From contig PLSM01000127.1 in assembly GCA_003165075.1 (NCBI GenBank), positions 1-36,654 of the forward strand: 36,654 nucleotides of DNA, in the 5' to 3' direction. Positions within the stretch are counted from its first letter, which is position 1, and every line of letters starts with the position of its first letter. Origin of the DNA: Acidobacteriaceae bacterium (GTDB taxonomy: Bacteria; Acidobacteriota; Terriglobia; Terriglobales; Acidobacteriaceae). The position numbers and the translations under genes are program-made. Below, one piece after another: positions 7,721 through 16,219 of the stretch. The notes below the pieces were generated by a model. That model ran no database searches. It was not told the DNA's origin and worked only from the letters and a program-made list of their open reading frames with translations.

Positions 7721-8687
7721 TCGTTCCGTCTTCGTTACGGGCGCAACCGGGTTGGTGGGCTCGTGGCTCGTCCGACGACTTGTAGAGTCCGGTGCCGATG
7801 TAGTTTGCTTGGTGCGGGACTGGGTGCCGCAATCCGAACTGGTCGGCTCTCGAATTATCGAACAGGTGAAGGTACTACGGGGTGATGTGCGGGACCGCGA
7901 CCTGTTGGAGCGGGCTCTCGGCGAGTATGAGATTGACACAGTCTTTCATCTAGCTGCGCAAACCATTGTGGGCATAGCAAACTGTAATCCGATTTCGACA
8001 TTTGAAACGAACATCCAAGGAACCTGGAATCTGTTGGAAGCCTGCCGCCGCTCACCGGCAGTAAAAAGCATCGTGATTGCCTCTTCCGATAAGGCGTATG
8101 GCGACCAGCCTGAACTTCCCTATAGCGAAGATGCACGTCTGGAAGGACGCCACCCTTATGACGTTAGCAAATCCTGCACCGATTTGATTGCACAGGCCTA
8201 TGCAAAGACATACAAATTGCCTCTTGCCATCACCCGCTGCGGAAACTTCTATGGGGGTGGGGACCTCAACTGGAGCCGAATTGTACCAGGCACGATACGG
8301 TCGTTGCTATCCGGACAGCGCCCGGTGATCCGTTCCGACGGCAGCCTCATCCGAGATTACTTCTTCGTGGACGACGGTGCCGCTGCTTACATGCTGCTCG
8401 CAGAAAAGCTGGCGGCAGATCACGAGTTGTGCGGCCAAGCTTTCAACTTCTCGAATGAACTTCAAGTCACGGTGCTGGAACTCGTGAATACTTTGACCGG
8501 GGTGTTTGGCTCGAATCTTGAACCGGAGATTCGTAACGAGGCTGCAAACGAGATCCAGTATCAATACCTCAGCGCGGCGAAAGCGCGAGGAATGCTGAAC
8601 TGGAGGCCTTTGTTCACATTGGAACAAGGTTTGGCACGAACGGCAGATTGGTACAGAGAGTTCTTCAAAGGCAAACCCGCACAGTAG
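7698..8687 (+). CDS. rfbG: CDP-glucose 4,6-dehydratase
   Basis: This 329-aa extended SDR has the NAD-binding GATGLVGSW (about residues 15-23), the SSDKAYGD active-site stretch and YDVSK (Y154, K158) within the family-specific [14 protein letters not shown]. It converts CDP-glucose to CDP-4-keto-6-deoxyglucose. ATG 7698 lies inside the end of rfbF with GGAAGG just upstream. The open frame extends further 5', but only into the rfbF coding region. Confidence 0.94.
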   Translation: MNPKYWSDRSVFVTGATGLVGSWLVRRLVESGADVVCLVRDWVPQSELVGSRIIEQVKVLRGDVRDRDLLERALGEYEIDTVFHLAAQTIVGIANCNPISTFETNIQGTWNLLEACRRSPAVKSIVIASSDKAYGDQPELPYSEDARLEGRHPYDVSKSCTDLIAQAYAKTYKLPLAITRCGNFYGGGDLNWSRIVPGTIRSLLSGQRPVIRSDGSLIRDYFFVDDGAAAYMLLAEKLAADHELCGQAFNFSNELQVTVLELVNTLTGVFGSNLEPEIRNEAANEIQYQYLSAAKARGMLNWRPLFTLEQGLARTADWYREFFKGKPAQ

Positions 8688-8712
8688 GACATCGTGATTA
8701 GAGGGACGAGCA

Positions 8713-9162
8713 ATGATTGAAGGCGTTACTGTGACATCGCGCCGCCAGATCGTCGATGAGCGCGGTAAAATTATGCATATGCTCCGGGCAGATGACCCAG
8801 AGTTCCAGCATTTCGGCGAGGTCTATTTCTCGTGGGTAAATCCGGGCGTAATAAAGGCGTGGCATCTTCACGACGAGATGACTCTCAACTACGTTTGCCC
8901 ATACGGCTTGATCAAAATGGTGCTTTACGATCCTCGGTCTGACTCCCCGAGCCATGGCCAAGTGACTGAGCTATTTCTCGGTCCCGATAACTACAATCTC
9001 GTGAGCGTACCTCCACATGTCTGGAACGGATTCAAGGGGATTGCACCGTGTGCCAGTCTGGTTTGCAACTGTAGTACTATTCCTCACCGTGCCAATGAAA
9101 TTCACAGATTAGATCCGTTCTCTGTGGAGATACCATACGACTGGAGCTTAAAGCACGGATGA
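8713..9162 (+). CDS. dTDP-4-dehydrorhamnose 3,5-epimerase-like cupin (CDP-sugar epimerase)
   Basis: This 149-aa cupin has features of the RmlC family: DERGKIMHML near the N-terminus, a catalytic-type His in KAWHLHDEMTLNYVCPYG, and PPHVWNGFKG. The family epimerises C3 and/or C5 of 4-keto-6-deoxy sugar nucleotides. Its location between rfbG and rfbH points to a CDP-linked substrate, as with the C5 epimerase of CDP-ascarylose synthesis. That substrate is an inference. It is somewhat shorter than RmlC (about 180 aa). A purine-rich GAGGGACGAG precedes ATG 8713, and its stop overlaps the next start by ATGA. Confidence 0.8.
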   Translation: MIEGVTVTSRRQIVDERGKIMHMLRADDPEFQHFGEVYFSWVNPGVIKAWHLHDEMTLNYVCPYGLIKMVLYDPRSDSPSHGQVTELFLGPDNYNLVSVPPHVWNGFKGIAPCASLVCNCSTIPHRANEIHRLDPFSVEIPYDWSLKHG

Positions 9163-10145
9163 CCATTCCACGCTTGCTGATTCTTGGCGCAGGTGGCCAG
9201 GTGGGTGCTGCTTTAGTGCGTGAAGTGGGTCGTGAAAGCGCGATAACCGTCGATCATCAAATGGGCCTGGGAATCCAGTACGCTGTTGACCTTTCGAACT
9301 CCAGTACATGCTCTTCCCAGTTGGAGGAGCTATTTTCCTTAATACGCCCTGATGTGGTTGTCAATGCGGCTGGCATGACCTGGGTCGACGGATGTGAGGC
9401 GAATCCAGACTTGGCGATTCGTATCAATTGTTCTGCGGCTCGCGAAATAGCTCTCCAATCGCGTCGTTTCGGCGCTGCGAATGTCTACTTTTCGACTGAG
9501 TACGTCTTCGATGGCGCGGGGGGGCCTTACAGCGAAACAGACGATACCCACCCGGTTTCAGTCTACGGCAGAACCAAGCTTGACGGTGAGCGGGAGATTC
9601 TTGCTGTGGATCCGTCAGCCCTGATCATTCGCACCACGGTCGTGTATGGACCTGAGACGCTAGGCAAAAACTTTGCCTACCAATTGCTGACTGCTCTTGC
9701 GGCCGGGACTCCAATGCCCGTGCCCTCAGACCAGATATCGAGTCCAACTTACAATGCCGACTTGGCAGCCATCGCTGTGGCTCTTGTTCGGGAAAGGGTC
9801 TCGGGAATCTGTAATGTTGTGGGCCCGGAGATCATGGACCGCGCCACATTCGCCCGGCGACTGGCGCGTGCGATAGGAGGCGCGGAGGATCTCATTCAGC
9901 CGGTTACGACGACCGCCCTTGCCCAGCGCGCGCCACGCCCCTTGCAGGCCGGTCTCCGCATTGATCGGTTGCGCTCTGTGCTGCCCCATTGTGTGCTTCG
10001 CACCCCGGAAGAGGCTATGGCGCACTGGCGATCGTCCCAGTGGGGAAAACCATGGCCAGGGCTCTTTCTGCAGGCCTCGCAGCCATGCTGCGCTCCAGAT
10101 GTCCAATCGCTGCGCCCATTCGACAGTACGGGAGGTATGTTGTGA
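9159..10145 (+). CDS. RmlD-like SDR sugar-nucleotide reductase
   Basis: This 328-aa SDR has the nucleotide-binding LILGAGGQVGAAL (residues 6-18), the RmlD-typical VVNAAGMTWVDGCEANPDLA, STEYVFDG, and the catalytic YGRTK (Y136, K140). RmlD-like enzymes reduce the C4 keto group of a deoxysugar nucleotide. With rfbFGH around it, the likely job is the last step to a CDP-3,6-dideoxyhexose. The C-terminal 35 or so residues, Cys- and Pro-rich, exceed the usual RmlD length. It overlaps rfbH by 4 bp (GTGA). Confidence 0.82.
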   Translation: MTIPRLLILGAGGQVGAALVREVGRESAITVDHQMGLGIQYAVDLSNSSTCSSQLEELFSLIRPDVVVNAAGMTWVDGCEANPDLAIRINCSAAREIALQSRRFGAANVYFSTEYVFDGAGGPYSETDDTHPVSVYGRTKLDGEREILAVDPSALIIRTTVVYGPETLGKNFAYQLLTALAAGTPMPVPSDQISSPTYNADLAAIAVALVRERVSGICNVVGPEIMDRATFARRLARAIGGAEDLIQPVTTTALAQRAPRPLQAGLRIDRLRSVLPHCVLRTPEEAMAHWRSSQWGKPWPGLFLQASQPCCAPDVQSLRPFDSTGGML

Positions 10146-11533
10146 GTGCTAAAACGCTGAGCACGCTGTCTGTCTGCCCCTCGGAGTCCAACGACGATCT
10201 GGAACAGCGCATTCTTGACCTCTCGGCCGAGTTGTACCGTCGGAAGAAGTTGGCAACTCCCGCCTTCGAAGCGGGCAAGAGCCCCATCCCCTATGCGGGC
10301 AGGGTCTATGACGAGCAGGAAGTCCGGGCGGCGGTAAAGGCTTCGCTCGACTTCTGGTTGACGCTGGGGCCGGAGGGAGAGGCTTTCGAGAAGGAACTTG
10401 CCCGTTTCCTCGGAGTGCGGAGCGCGTTACTGGTGAACTCGGGTTCTAGCGCGAATCTGGTTGCCTTCTCGGCGCTCACGAGCAGCAAATTGGAGCGCCC
10501 GGTGCGTACCGGGGATGAAGTAATCACCGTTGCTGCCGGCTTTCCCACCACGATTAACCCCATCATCCAGAATGGTTGTGTGCCAGTATTTGTTGACGTC
10601 AATCTTCAAACCGCCAACATCGATGTCAGCCGTCTCGAAGATGCCCTCTCTTCCAAGACTAGGGCTGTGATGATTGCGCACACGCTGGGGAATCCCTTCG
10701 ATCTCGATTCGGTGACGCAATTTTGCCGCCAGAACGAACTCTATCTCGTCGAGGATAACTGCGATGCACTTGGGAGCCGCTACAAAGGGCGGTTGACGGG
10801 GACCTTTGGTGATTTTGGCACCTCCAGTTTCTATCCACCCCACCACATCACCATGGGAGAAGGCGGAGCCATTTATACGAATAGTCCGAAGCTGAAGACG
10901 ATCGCTGAAAGTTTCCGCGATTGGGGCCGGGACTGCTGGTGTGCGAGCGGCAAGGACAACACGTGCGGGAAGCGATTTGCATGGGACTGGGAACAAGAAG
11001 CAAAGGCCGCAGGGGGATGCGGGGATTGTGGAACGCTGCCCAAAGGATATGACCACAAGTACGTATATTCTCAAATAGGCTACAACCTAAAGCCGACCGA
11101 TATTCAAGCGGCGATTGGACGGGTGCAGTTGCGAAAACTGCCATCTTTCATCGAGGCTAGGGTGCGCAACTGGGGGCGTCTGCGCTCGCTCCTTGCCGAT
11201 CTGGAAGACGATTGGCAGTTCCAGGAGCCGACTCCTGGGAGCGAGCCTAGCTGGTTTGGATTCCTGATGACGATGCGGACGGCTGATCACGCAAGACTGT
11301 GCTCGCTATGCAAGCATCTCGACGCGGCGAAAGTATCGCACCGCAGGCTGTTCGGCGGTAATCTGCTCTGGCAGCCCGCCTATCGCAATATCAAGCATCG
11401 CGTGGTTGGCAAGTTGAAAAACACCGAGGCTCTGGGAGCGGGAGGCCTGTTCTTGGGCGTGTACCCGGACCTGAGTGAAGAGATGCTTCAATATGTTGCC
11501 ACGGCGATGCGCCATGCGTGGCGTGCCGCGTAG
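10142..11533 (+). CDS. rfbH: CDP-4-keto-6-deoxyglucose 3-dehydrase (E1, PMP and 2Fe-2S dependent)
   Basis: This 463-aa DegT/AHBA-fold protein starts at GTG 10142, with GGAGG 6 bp upstream and a 4-bp overlap with the previous stop. The PLP-lysine of DegT aminotransferases is replaced by His in YPPHHITMGEGG (about H234), the hallmark of the E1 dehydrases. The iron-sulphur motif of E1 is exactly present: C207, then 57 residues, C265-x-C267, then 7 residues, C275. It removes the C3 hydroxyl together with a reductase (E3). No E3-like ferredoxin reductase is found in the window, so it must be elsewhere or be replaced by another electron donor. Confidence 0.96.
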   Translation: MSAKTLSTLSVCPSESNDDLEQRILDLSAELYRRKKLATPAFEAGKSPIPYAGRVYDEQEVRAAVKASLDFWLTLGPEGEAFEKELARFLGVRSALLVNSGSSANLVAFSALTSSKLERPVRTGDEVITVAAGFPTTINPIIQNGCVPVFVDVNLQTANIDVSRLEDALSSKTRAVMIAHTLGNPFDLDSVTQFCRQNELYLVEDNCDALGSRYKGRLTGTFGDFGTSSFYPPHHITMGEGGAIYTNSPKLKTIAESFRDWGRDCWCASGKDNTCGKRFAWDWEQEAKAAGGCGDCGTLPKGYDHKYVYSQIGYNLKPTDIQAAIGRVQLRKLPSFIEARVRNWGRLRSLLADLEDDWQFQEPTPGSEPSWFGFLMTMRTADHARLCSLCKHLDAAKVSHRRLFGGNLLWQPAYRNIKHRVVGKLKNTEALGAGGLFLGVYPDLSEEMLQYVATAMRHAWRAA

Positions 11534-11654
11534 CAAAGGCTAGGGAAAAATGTTCAGTGAATCTGAGTCGTCAGCCGGGGGCGTGGCCGACCATTCAATA
11601 TCCGGCACTTAGCGATGAGTGACAACTGAAGGACTTACACGCAGGGAACTCCAA

Positions 11655-12584
11655 ATGAAACCGCGCATCAGCATTTGTATTCCGTCGTATAATTACGGTC
11701 GCTTTGTCAGGTGCGCTATCAACTCATGTCTCGCGCAGACCTCGGAGCCGTACGAGATTATCGTGTCGGATAACTGTTCAACTGACGGGACGGGAGAAAT
11801 CCTTACAGAGTTCAAGGATTTCCCTAGGGTTCGCCTAATTCGTCCGCCGCGACATCTTGAGTTCGCTGAGCATCATCGGTTCGTGATCGGTGAGGCAACT
11901 GGTACTCACCTCGTTTGCCTCTCGGCTGACGACGCACTTCATCCGGAGTTCATCAAGGTGATGACTGAAAAAATGATGCGAACACCGGAATTAGGGCTTT
12001 TGGCTTGCGCTTCTTTTCAGTGTAATTCACGAATGCGTCCCTTTAGCGTGGGTGGACTGCGGTATCCGAGAGGCGTCTTGATGCCGCCGCAGGCTTTTCT
12101 TCGGATGATTAAGGGATGCTGCTATTTGATGTCGGGAGCAGTTTGGTCGGCCGCTGCACTCAGAGCGGTTCCCCCGCTCGATAATAGTGGAGGACTTGCA
12201 ACCGATTGGTATTGGGCCTTATGCGTTGGTTCCAAGTTTCCGGTTGAGTTCATCCATCGACCTCTGTGCTATTACCGATTTCACGATTCGAATTTCAGCC
12301 ACTCAGGTGTTACACGATGGCAAATGCAGGCACTCAGCATGCTTGAAAATCTAGAAGGAACAGCGGATGTTTCTGAAGGATTGCGAGTAAAGTTGAAGCC
12401 GCAGATCGTTAAGCTGAGAGGCATATTCGACTGCGACCGGAAGGCAACAGGGAAGGCTAGGGAACGACATCATCTTGCGCAGGAGTGTTGGGATCATATT
12501 CGCGGCTGCAACCTTTGTGCGAAGCAGACGGTAAAGCGGATGATGTTGCCGCTGTTCGGTGCCCATCCATCGTATCTTGAATAG
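11655..12584 (+). CDS. Family 2 glycosyltransferase
   Basis: This 309-aa GT-A enzyme begins with ISICIPSYNYGRFVRCAINS. IIVSDNCSTDGT (nucleotide binding) and a DxD-type ADDALHPEF follow. The frame opens at 11619 (GTG), but ATG 11655 has AGGGA 7 bp upstream and places the GT2 core at the usual distance. It probably adds one sugar of the repeat unit from a nucleotide-sugar donor on the cytoplasmic face. The acceptor and donor cannot be told. Confidence 0.85.
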   Translation: MKPRISICIPSYNYGRFVRCAINSCLAQTSEPYEIIVSDNCSTDGTGEILTEFKDFPRVRLIRPPRHLEFAEHHRFVIGEATGTHLVCLSADDALHPEFIKVMTEKMMRTPELGLLACASFQCNSRMRPFSVGGLRYPRGVLMPPQAFLRMIKGCCYLMSGAVWSAAALRAVPPLDNSGGLATDWYWALCVGSKFPVEFIHRPLCYYRFHDSNFSHSGVTRWQMQALSMLENLEGTADVSEGLRVKLKPQIVKLRGIFDCDRKATGKARERHHLAQECWDHIRGCNLCAKQTVKRMMLPLFGAHPSYLE

Positions 12585-12617
12585 TTCGCACGTGTGCTTG
12601 AGTATGGAGATGGGCAA

Positions 12618-14144
12618 TTGTTGAAACGCGTACTCAGAAGTATCGCTGCGCTATTCGCCGGCCAATCGCTTAATACAATCGGCAACCTACTGCTCGTTCC
12701 TCTGTTCTTGTCGAGATGGCCGAAGGCTGAGTACGGCGAGTGGCTAGCTCTTTCCGCAGTGGTTGCCTGCTTTGGGGTAACGGACCTCGGGATGAACTCT
12801 GCTGCTGCTAACGCACTCACGACCGCATATGCGCGACGCGACCTCACCCGTTTCCGATTTCTCCAAGGCTCGGCGATGGCCTTCTATGTTGGCATTGCCC
12901 TTTCCGTCTCGGCCTTGCTTGGCTGTCTGATCGTATTATTCCCTATTCCCAACTGGATAGGCGTTCGTCAGATTCCCTTAGTGACGGCAAGTTGTGCCGT
13001 GTGGGTGTTAACTGCCAGAATCCTGTGGCAAATGCCGGCAGCCCAAGTAAGCACAATATACCGTGCCACCGGAAACCTTGCGGCTACACAATGGTTTGGT
13101 AACCTGCAAGCACTCGGTGTGATTGTTGTAACGGTCGCAGTGCTTCTATTCCACGGCGGCGTGTTGCAACTGGCTCTTTGGGGGTCTGCGCCATTGGTTG
13201 TTGTTACCTTCGGCGTTTGGCGCGCCCTACGCCGCTCGCATCCGGAGTTGCTCCCAAAGCTTTCCGCTGCCCGGATCGCCGGTGTCCGTGAGTTGATGAG
13301 CCCCAGTCTCATGTTCGGGCTGATTATGATTTCAGTGGCAGTTACCACTCAGGGCCCTATACTGTTGGTTTCTCGAGCCCTCGGTGGGGGAGTCGTGGCG
13401 CTCTTGGTGACGACCCGCACACTGGGGAACGTGATCCGAACGCTAATCGGAACGCTCAACGTCGCGCTTTGGCCTGAGTTGACGCGGCTTGACGCGACTG
13501 GCTCCGCCGTTTCCCTGCGTCTCAACCACCGTCTTTTAGCGTTTAGTTCAACCGCGCTGTGTGCATCCTTCGCGGGTGCTCTGTGGTTCGAAGGCGGAGA
13601 AGTAATCTCGATCTGGACGCAAGGACGCCTGACTCCCGATATTTGGCTGCTCCGGTTGTTTTTGTTAGCCCTTGTCCTTCAGGCTCCATGGTTGGCGAGT
13701 TCAGTGTTTACAGCCGCGAGCAATCGTCATGGCAAGCTGTCATGTTCTTACGCGGTTTCTGCCGTCTTGACTTTGGCAGCAACTGCCATTCTTCTTCGCC
13801 CGTGCGGCGTGCTTGCGGTTCCACTTGGAGCTATTTTGGGAGAGGCGTTGGCTTGCTATCACTTTGTTCCAAAGGATACATGCGCCGTACTCGATGAAGA
13901 CTATCGCAGATTTGCCGTCCAACTCTGGATTGGAGTCGCCGCGATGTTGTGCGCCGCCTGGGGCGCCGCTTGGGTCGGGCACTCCATCGCCGTCGGTCCG
14001 GCTCCGGTCCGCTGGCTTCAAGTGGGGATGTTGACTACGGTGGCTTCGTTCCTATCAGGATGGTATACCGGGCTGCGGAGTGACGATCGTGCTATTCTTG
14101 TGCGCTGGGGAATATCTCAATGGTCAAGGCCATATCCTGAATGA
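12618..14144 (+). CDS. Wzx-type flippase (polysaccharide biosynthesis membrane protein)
   Basis: This protein of about 508 aa has 12-14 predicted hydrophobic helices and opens with LLKRVLRSIAALFAGQSLNT, typical of Wzx/MOP-superfamily flippases. LSRWPKAEYGEWLALSA and VTDLGMNSAAANAL fit the same family. It flips undecaprenyl-diphosphate-linked repeat units to the periplasm. TTG 12618 is preferred because GGAGA lies 7 bp upstream; GTG 12594 and TTG 12621 are in frame as alternatives. Part of its N-terminus is repeated as a remnant at 16139-16219. Confidence 0.85.
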   Translation: MLKRVLRSIAALFAGQSLNTIGNLLLVPLFLSRWPKAEYGEWLALSAVVACFGVTDLGMNSAAANALTTAYARRDLTRFRFLQGSAMAFYVGIALSVSALLGCLIVLFPIPNWIGVRQIPLVTASCAVWVLTARILWQMPAAQVSTIYRATGNLAATQWFGNLQALGVIVVTVAVLLFHGGVLQLALWGSAPLVVVTFGVWRALRRSHPELLPKLSAARIAGVRELMSPSLMFGLIMISVAVTTQGPILLVSRALGGGVVALLVTTRTLGNVIRTLIGTLNVALWPELTRLDATGSAVSLRLNHRLLAFSSTALCASFAGALWFEGGEVISIWTQGRLTPDIWLLRLFLLALVLQAPWLASSVFTAASNRHGKLSCSYAVSAVLTLAATAILLRPCGVLAVPLGAILGEALACYHFVPKDTCAVLDEDYRRFAVQLWIGVAAMLCAAWGAAWVGHSIAVGPAPVRWLQVGMLTTVASFLSGWYTGLRSDDRAILVRWGISQWSRPYPE

Positions 14145-14263
14145 TTACTGGAATGTGTGTCGGCGGACTATTCCTTCAGCAGAGCGATCGGGATATGGTG
14201 CTGGACCGGTTGCTGACGGGTATTGGGGTCAAAAAGGCGCCGATCCCGGAGGCCATTAGGTGA
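14141..14263 (+). CDS. Small 40-codon ORF overlapping the flippase stop; unknown
   Basis: The ATG overlaps the flippase stop (ATGA), and the frame reads MITGMCVGGLFLQQSDRDMV, then LDRLLTGIGVKKAPIPEAIR to a TGA at 14261. The overlap would allow coupled translation. I recognise no family. It could equally be the C-terminal remnant of a lost gene, since this locus holds several such fragments. Confidence 0.35.
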   Translation: MITGMCVGGLFLQQSDRDMVLDRLLTGIGVKKAPIPEAIR

Positions 14264-14310
14264 AAATCAGCAGCATGGATATTGATACCATTGCAGAAAG
14301 GAGTTGCTGA

Positions 14311-15204
14311 ATGCTAAAGAGAGCCTACAGCATATTGAAACGCCGCTATCTTAATTCTCTTGGTTACCAGGTTCCAGAGAAGTACCAGTCGACTTTTGTC
14401 TGTTGGGGCGGTGCTGCAGAAGTGCAATACATCTATGGAAGATTTCTAAAAGAGTTGCCATTTGGAAGCCGAATCCTGATCGTCGGCGTGATGGGAGGGC
14501 GTGATTACTTCTATTTTAAGAATCTGGGGTATAAGGTTACGGCATTAGATTTGGGGCTCCAACCCGAAATAGAGAATATTGTAATCGCAAATGTTGAGGA
14601 ACCGCTGCCCTTTCCCCCCGATTACTTTGACGCAATCATACTTGGAGAAGTTCTTGAGCACCTTAAATACGATGTGAGAGCCCTAGACAACCTCAGAACG
14701 GTGCTTATGCCTTCCGGATTGCTGATTGTATCTTTGCCATTCTTTCACGATTCCGAAGAAGGTCATATGCGAATACACTCCCCCAAGTCAGGGCGACGCT
14801 TATTGAGCATGGCAGGGTTTAAGGTAGTGGACTATCTGGAACGCCCAGGATTGATGTGGTGGAATTCAATTCAGAACATCGTCTTGCATTCGATATGCCT
14901 GTTATCGTGGGCACTCTTAAGGAAAACCGCCTATAAATGTGAAATTGCCCTGATTGGAAGGTTTGAGTGGATAACTGGACATCTACAGTGGCCACGGATC
15001 ATTAGGCGTCTATCGACGAAATACGGCGGATACTATTTGTGCCAAAAAGACATACAGTTTGATCACCTTTCTCTCAATCGGACGCTATATACTTCTGCAG
15101 AAAAAGCGGAGCCATCCGTAATAGCAAGCAGCGTCATGTGCGATGATCCGGGCGCGAATATCAGAGCAGAGGTGGTTGACGGTAGTACGGCTTTCTTTAA
15201 TTGA
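14311..15204 (+). CDS. Class I SAM-dependent methyltransferase
   Basis: This 297-aa protein has a Methyltransf_11-like core: motif I is ILIVGVMGGRDYFYF (about residues 56-70), then VTALDLG as the acidic end of strand 2, and DAIILGEVLEHL as motif IV. LMPSGLLIVSLPFF follows. AAAGGAG lies 7 bp before ATG 14311. The codon use is visibly more A/T-rich than in the rfb module. It may methylate a sugar of the repeat unit or chain end; the substrate is unknown. The stop overlaps a possible TTG start of the next gene. Confidence 0.8.
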   Translation: MLKRAYSILKRRYLNSLGYQVPEKYQSTFVCWGGAAEVQYIYGRFLKELPFGSRILIVGVMGGRDYFYFKNLGYKVTALDLGLQPEIENIVIANVEEPLPFPPDYFDAIILGEVLEHLKYDVRALDNLRTVLMPSGLLIVSLPFFHDSEEGHMRIHSPKSGRRLLSMAGFKVVDYLERPGLMWWNSIQNIVLHSICLLSWALLRKTAYKCEIALIGRFEWITGHLQWPRIIRRLSTKYGGYYLCQKDIQFDHLSLNRTLYTSAEKAEPSVIASSVMCDDPGANIRAEVVDGSTAFFN

Positions 15205-15254
15205 TCGACATAGCAGATGATATCGCAGGTCAGAGGGCTGGAGGCCCTGATTCT

Positions 15255-16031
15255 ATGAGTTCGATGTTAGTGCGCTCTCTTGGTTTTCCAGCCACTCTTA
15301 TTCATGGCGATACTTTGGTACTCGATCGCTGGCTATGGTTGAAGAAGCATCTCCCCAGAGTTGCTGGCGGGTCGAAGAGATTGCTTGACGTGGGCTGTGG
15401 TTCAGGCGCTTTTTCAATTGGCGCGGCGAGCCGTGGTTACCGTTCGCTGGGATTAAGTTGGGATAAGAGAAACCAGGAAATAGCCGGAGAACGAGCAGCG
15501 ATTTGCGGGCTCACGCATGCGAGTTTTGAGGTCCAGGATGTCCGAAAACTGGACGAGCGAACGGACCTGTACGGCGAATTCGAGATTGTTATTTGTTGTG
15601 AGAATATTGAGCATATTCTGAACGATCGAAAGCTGATGGTTGAAATGGCCAACTGCCTTAAACCGGGCGGTACGCTGCTACTGACAACACCCAATTCTTC
15701 TTTTAAGCCTATGTATGGCGATGATGGAGTGGTTTCAACGACGGAAGACGGTGGGCACGTGCGACGCGGTTACGCTGAGGAAGATTTGCGTAGCCTTTGC
15801 CGAAGCGCGCATCTTCAAGTGTTGGAAATCGGCTATTGCGGTGGATTTGCCAGCCAGAGAATAACCAGCCTACTTCGTCTTCTTAGTAGAATCCATTCTC
15901 TGCTTGGTTGGGTGCTGATCCTTCCTCTCCGTGTGATTCCACCTCTCATCGATCCCTTGATTGCTCGGTTTACGCGATATCCTTTGTATTGCATCACTCT
16001 TATCGCGAAGAAACCCAGTTTGGGCGTGTAG
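15255..16031 (+). CDS. Class I SAM-dependent methyltransferase
   Basis: The 258-aa protein has a textbook motif I, LLDVGCGSGAFSIGAA (about residues 43-58), LGLSWD, VICCENIEHILND and CLKPGGTLLLTTPN. The C-terminal part contains a hydrophobic stretch (LLGWVLILPLRVIPPLI) that may contact the membrane. GGAGG lies 10 bp before ATG 15255. A TTG at 15201 overlapping the previous stop is the alternative start and would add 18 residues. A role in glycan O-methylation is inferred from context only. Confidence 0.8.
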   Translation: MSSMLVRSLGFPATLIHGDTLVLDRWLWLKKHLPRVAGGSKRLLDVGCGSGAFSIGAASRGYRSLGLSWDKRNQEIAGERAAICGLTHASFEVQDVRKLDERTDLYGEFEIVICCENIEHILNDRKLMVEMANCLKPGGTLLLTTPNSSFKPMYGDDGVVSTTEDGGHVRRGYAEEDLRSLCRSAHLQVLEIGYCGGFASQRITSLLRLLSRIHSLLGWVLILPLRVIPPLIDPLIARFTRYPLYCITLIAKKPSLGV

Positions 16032-16138
16032 AGGGCGCGAAGAAACCCGCCATATGGATTTCTAGCACTTTGCATAAATGGTAAGCCGGAAGATCTAATG
16101 CGAGCGTTGTCAATCGTCTAATTTGGTTGAGAATAGAG

Positions 16139-16219
16139 TTTAAGCGGATACTGGAGGGTATCGTTGTGCTATCCATCGGCCAATCGTTTAACACAACTGG
16201 TAACCTAATGCGGCCAACA
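16139..16219 (+). pseudogene. Remnant of a second wzx flippase N-terminus, in frame with the next GT2 gene
   Basis: The frame reads FKRILEGIVVLSIGQSFNTT followed by GNLM, which aligns with LKRVLRSIAALFAGQSLNTI followed by GNLL of the flippase at 12618. DNA is similar as well (GGCCAATCG is shared, and most differences are at third positions). Similarity stops after about 27 residues, and the frame runs directly into the GT2 gene. The rest of that flippase is gone. Confidence 0.7.

Noticed and set aside
10427..11074. 215-codon minus-strand ORF within rfbH
   Set aside because: Antisense shadow of a well-supported gene; no domain recognised.
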